Part shown: one piece after another, positions 61,999 to 64,000 of the stretch
How positions within the stretch are numbered: position 1 is the stretch's first letter
How the letters are laid out: each line of letters begins with the position of its first letter
NCBI RefSeq assembly: GCF_000174415.1
Contig: NZ_ACJM01000003.1
Location: 124,001-188,000, forward strand
DNA length: 64,000 bases
Direction of reading: 5' to 3'
From: Dethiobacter alkaliphilus AHT 1
GTDB lineage: Bacteria > Bacillota > Dethiobacteria > Dethiobacterales > Dethiobacteraceae
Program-made: the position numbers and the translations under genes
Notes under the pieces: model-generated
What the model saw: the letters and a program-made list of their open reading frames with translations, nothing else
Database searches by the model: none
What the model was told of the DNA's origin: nothing

Positions 61999-62824
61999 AA
62001 GTCGCTTTTTTCATAATGTCAGTGGGAGCCTTTGTGCCGGTGAATAGTTCAAAGGCTCTTGCTCCCTGGTGGAGCAACATGCCCAGGCCGTCCAGGCCGG
62101 GGCTTTTTAGTTCTTTGGCGTAGGTGAGGAAATCCGAGGGCATTTTTCCGTAACGCAGGTCGTAAAAGAGAGCGCCGGCGGCACTGGAGAGGTCAACGAG
62201 CCAGTCGCCGTCTTCTTGTTTAAAGGGGATGGACAGGGTGTTTACCACCAGGTCGGCGCTATAGATGGACGGTGAGTAGTTGGAAATTAGGGGTATGACG
62301 CTGAATGTGTGGGCCTGCCCAAGGGATTCAGCCAGTTGTTCTGCATTTTCCAGGGAACGGTTGATGATGGTTATTTGGGAGACCTTGTTTTCCAGGAGGG
62401 CTGCACAGATGGCGCGGGCAGAGCCGCCGGCCCCGATGATTACTACTTCTTTGTCTTTGGGGTTGAAGCCGTATTCTTTGAGGGAATCGATAAAGCCGGT
62501 ACCGTCGGTGTTGTAGCCGGTGAGGATACCGTCTTTGTTGACGATGGTATTTACTGCGCTGCAGCGGCTGGCGGTTTTGTCTATTTCGTCAAGAAACGGG
62601 ATTACATCCTGTTTGTGGGGCACGGTTACGTTTACGCCGGTGATGTTTAGTGCTTTGATGGAGCCCACGGCTCTTTTTATGTCATCGGTGTTGACGTGAA
62701 AAGGCACATAGACGTAGTCCAGGTCCAGATGGGCAAAGGCGGCGTTGTGCATGGCGGGAGACAGGGAATGCTCTACCGGGTCGCCAAAAATCCCGGTAAT
62801 TTTTGTTCGGCCTGATATTTTCAT
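61991..62824 (-). CDS. aroE: Shikimate dehydrogenase
   Basis: 277 residues from ATG 62824 (GAGGTG at 6 nt; start 62854 is unsupported). GDPVEHSLSPAMHNAAF, NVTVPHKQDVIPFLDEID (catalytic Lys), GYNTDGTGFIDSL (Asp) and the NADP-binding VVIIGAGGSARAICAAL are all present. Shikimate pathway, NADPH-dependent. Confidence 0.95.
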   Translation of the reverse strand: MKISGRTKITGIFGDPVEHSLSPAMHNAAFAHLDLDYVYVPFHVNTDDIKRAVGSIKALNITGVNVTVPHKQDVIPFLDEIDKTASRCSAVNTIVNKDGILTGYNTDGTGFIDSLKEYGFNPKDKEVVIIGAGGSARAICAALLENKVSQITIINRSLENAEQLAESLGQAHTFSVIPLISNYSPSIYSADLVVNTLSIPFKQEDGDWLVDLSSAAGALFYDLRYGKMPSDFLTYAKELKSPGLDGLGMLLHQGARAFELFTGTKAPTDIMKKATST

Positions 62825-62890
62825 GAATATCACCTCTAAAAAATGTTTCTTCATAGATGTGTGGATTCCCTGTCAGATGGCAGGAAATTC

Positions 62891-62922
62891 AAAAAAAATA
62901 AGCCTAAGGCTTATTTTTTTCT
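62891..62922 (-). terminator. Hairpin terminator overlapping the 44-codon ORF stop
   Basis: AAAAAATAAGCC-TAA-GGCTTATTTTTT. The stop codon of the small ORF is the loop of this hairpin. Confidence 0.8.
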
Positions 62923-63038
62923 TCCCAGATAAAAGTGTATTCGCCTGTCTCCCTGTTGACGATTACATCCTGTAATTTTTTTTCGGGGGTTGGTTTGGCG
63001 CTTTGATACGCCTCCCTCATTTTTTCCAGAAGATCCAC
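62904..63038 (-). CDS. Small protein, 44 residues
   Basis: GTG 63036-63038 with GAGGTG at 6 nt. The product begins MDLLEKMREAYQSAKPTP and ends GEYTFIWEEKNKP; charged, helical start, no membrane segment. I do not recognise it. It has a well-placed site and a terminator at its stop codon, which supports a real gene. Confidence 0.6.
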   Translation of the reverse strand: MDLLEKMREAYQSAKPTPEKKLQDVIVNRETGEYTFIWEEKNKP

Positions 63039-63173
63039 TGGCACCACCTCGAAAGTTAGTGTGCGCAATGGAGCAAATCTCTATACCATCTCCATATTGT
63101 CTACATTGGTTCTCCATATTCGTTGGCTATAGTATAAGTGTACTTAAAAAAAATTAAAGGGAGGTGAATGGTT

Positions 63174-63608
63174 ATGCGTAAAGGAGTTGTGGCAGTATTG
63201 GTGCTGGGCTTGCTGGTGGCTCTGTCGGTAAGTGCATTTGCCGGTGAAGGTTTTGGCAGAAATGCACAGGAAGGCAGCATGGGGCTGGGCCAGGGCGTAA
63301 CCCGTCCTTATATCGCCGAGGCGCTGGACATGGATGAAGAGGCTTTGCGGGATGCTCGCAGAGAGGGTAAATCCATGATTGGAGTTGCCGAGAGCAGAGG
63401 CGTGAGCGCCGATGAGCTGGTAGATTCCGTGGTAGATTTTCGCCGGGAGCAGATGGCTCTCATGGTGGAAGAAGGCCGTGTCACTGCAGAGCATGCTGAA
63501 CAGTGTGAGGAAATAATGGAGACACGGATCCGCGAGAATCTGGAACGCGTACCGGAGCCCAGAGGCGGCCAGATGGAGCAGCGTCAAATGATGCAGGGAA
63601 AAAGATAG
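63174..63608 (+). CDS. Small secreted protein (DUF2680-like)
   Basis: 144 residues from ATG 63174 (GGGAGG at 9 nt). Signal peptide 1-24 (SAFA-GE). The mature part is helical and charged: EALDMDEEALRDARREGKSMIGVAESRGVSADELVDSVVDFRREQ, a pattern seen in DUF2680-type periplasmic or secreted proteins. Function unknown. Confidence 0.7.
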   Translation: MRKGVVAVLVLGLLVALSVSAFAGEGFGRNAQEGSMGLGQGVTRPYIAEALDMDEEALRDARREGKSMIGVAESRGVSADELVDSVVDFRREQMALMVEEGRVTAEHAEQCEEIMETRIRENLERVPEPRGGQMEQRQMMQGKR

Positions 63609-63615
63609 TACGACC

Positions 63616-63641
63616 AAAAGCACCTGGAATCAGGTGCTTTT
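63616..63641. terminator. Bidirectional terminator overlapping the yqeG end
   Basis: AAAAGCACCTG-GAAT-CAGGTGCTTTT. The last codons and stop of the minus-strand gene lie inside the stem. Confidence 0.85.
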
Positions 63642-64000
63642 GTTATTTAAATTACGGAGAAATACTTTTTCTATTTGGCGGACGATTTTAGTGCCGATGA
63701 ATTCATGGGTACTCATGGGAGTGACCAGGATGGTATGCATGCCGGTGCGGTTGCCGCCTAAGATGTCAGTAAAGAGTTGGTCTCCCACCACCGCCACTTC
63801 CTTGGGGTAGAGATTGAATTGGGCGGCAATGCTGCGAAAAGCACCGCGGCGGGGTTTGATAGCGCCGCCCAGGGCAATTACACCCAATTGGGAGGACATG
63901 GCTTCTACCCGGGCGGATGTGTTGTTGGAGACGATGGCAATTTTTAAATCGGCGTCGCGAACGGTATTAATCCAGTCAACCAGTTTTTCCTGTACTTCGG
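63630..64000 (-). CDS. YqeG-family HAD phosphatase (partial, runs off the window)
   Basis: The frame stays open to the window end, so the 5' part is missing. Visible: KIAIVSNNTSARV (motif II), KPRRGAF (motif III lysine) and VAVVGDQLFTDILGGNRTGM (motif IV). It is a HAD IIIA phosphatase of the YqeG family; related genes often lie next to aroE (family knowledge, agreeing with this order). Confidence 0.88.
   Translation of the reverse strand, partial: EVQEKLVDWINTVRDADLKIAIVSNNTSARVEAMSSQLGVIALGGAIKPRRGAFRSIAAQFNLYPKEVAVVGDQLFTDILGGNRTGMHTILVTPMSTHEFIGTKIVRQIEKVFLRNLNNKST

Overview
The window looks like a chromosomal segment of an anaerobic, spore-former-like Firmicute of the class Clostridia. 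The reasons are strong GGAGG-type ribosome binding sites, frequent TTG and GTG starts, U-tailed intrinsic terminators, a CotH-type protein, the anaerobic lysine-fermentation pathway and an oxygen-sensitive NiFe hydrogenase. The genus is not proven; the combination recalls Dethiobacter-like Clostridia (inference only).

Layout. 1-1546: a selenocysteine-type tRNA scaffold that carries a cysteine anticodon, then IS21 debris. 1547-3873: three pilin-like genes. 4031-7430: a GntR/YtrA regulator with an ABC exporter. 7693-18488 (minus): a Tad/Flp pilus operon with two Flp pilins, prepilin peptidase, TadE/TadG, CpaB, TadZ, TadA, TadB, TadC, a von Willebrand-A protein and a DUF192 protein. 18785-19921 holds decayed duplicates and two small genes. 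20283-24797: CotH with lamin-tail repeats, DUF4956 and a VTC polyphosphate-polymerase-like protein. 25796-33015 (minus): lysine fermentation (kdd, kamB-like, kce, kal, kamE, kamD) behind a YtcJ-like amidohydrolase, with a divergent PucR regulator. 36569-40036 (minus): thiEHGFS under a TPP riboswitch. 40365-50347 (minus): a group 3b-type NAD(P)-linked hydrogenase (beta, gamma, delta, alpha), its protease and hypABFCDE, all behind one consensus sigma-A promoter. 50585-59864: a secreted NAGPA protein, DegV, a CnaB-repeat surface protein broken by one base, a NarL-type two-component system and a second secreted protein behind tandem attenuators. 59916-64000: nitrilase, two DUF5658 genes, a leaderless pseudopilin, aroE, a 44-residue ORF, a secreted small protein and a partial yqeG.

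Metabolic picture (inference): amino-acid fermentation (lysine to acetyl-CoA and butyrate precursors, ammonia released by Kal) is combined with electron disposal through an NAD(P)-coupled hydrogenase. The cell surface is rich in pili and secreted repeat proteins.

Most unusual items: the Sec-like tRNA with GCA anticodon and U discriminator (334-427); three loci that share pieces of one ancestral permease-DUF-kdd segment, each decayed in a different part; a HypA without its zinc ribbon; a TPP riboswitch leader with two terminators and a 12-nt aptamer/terminator complement; tandem attenuators in front of a secreted protein; and a near-identical 100-residue repeat array with a one-base deletion.
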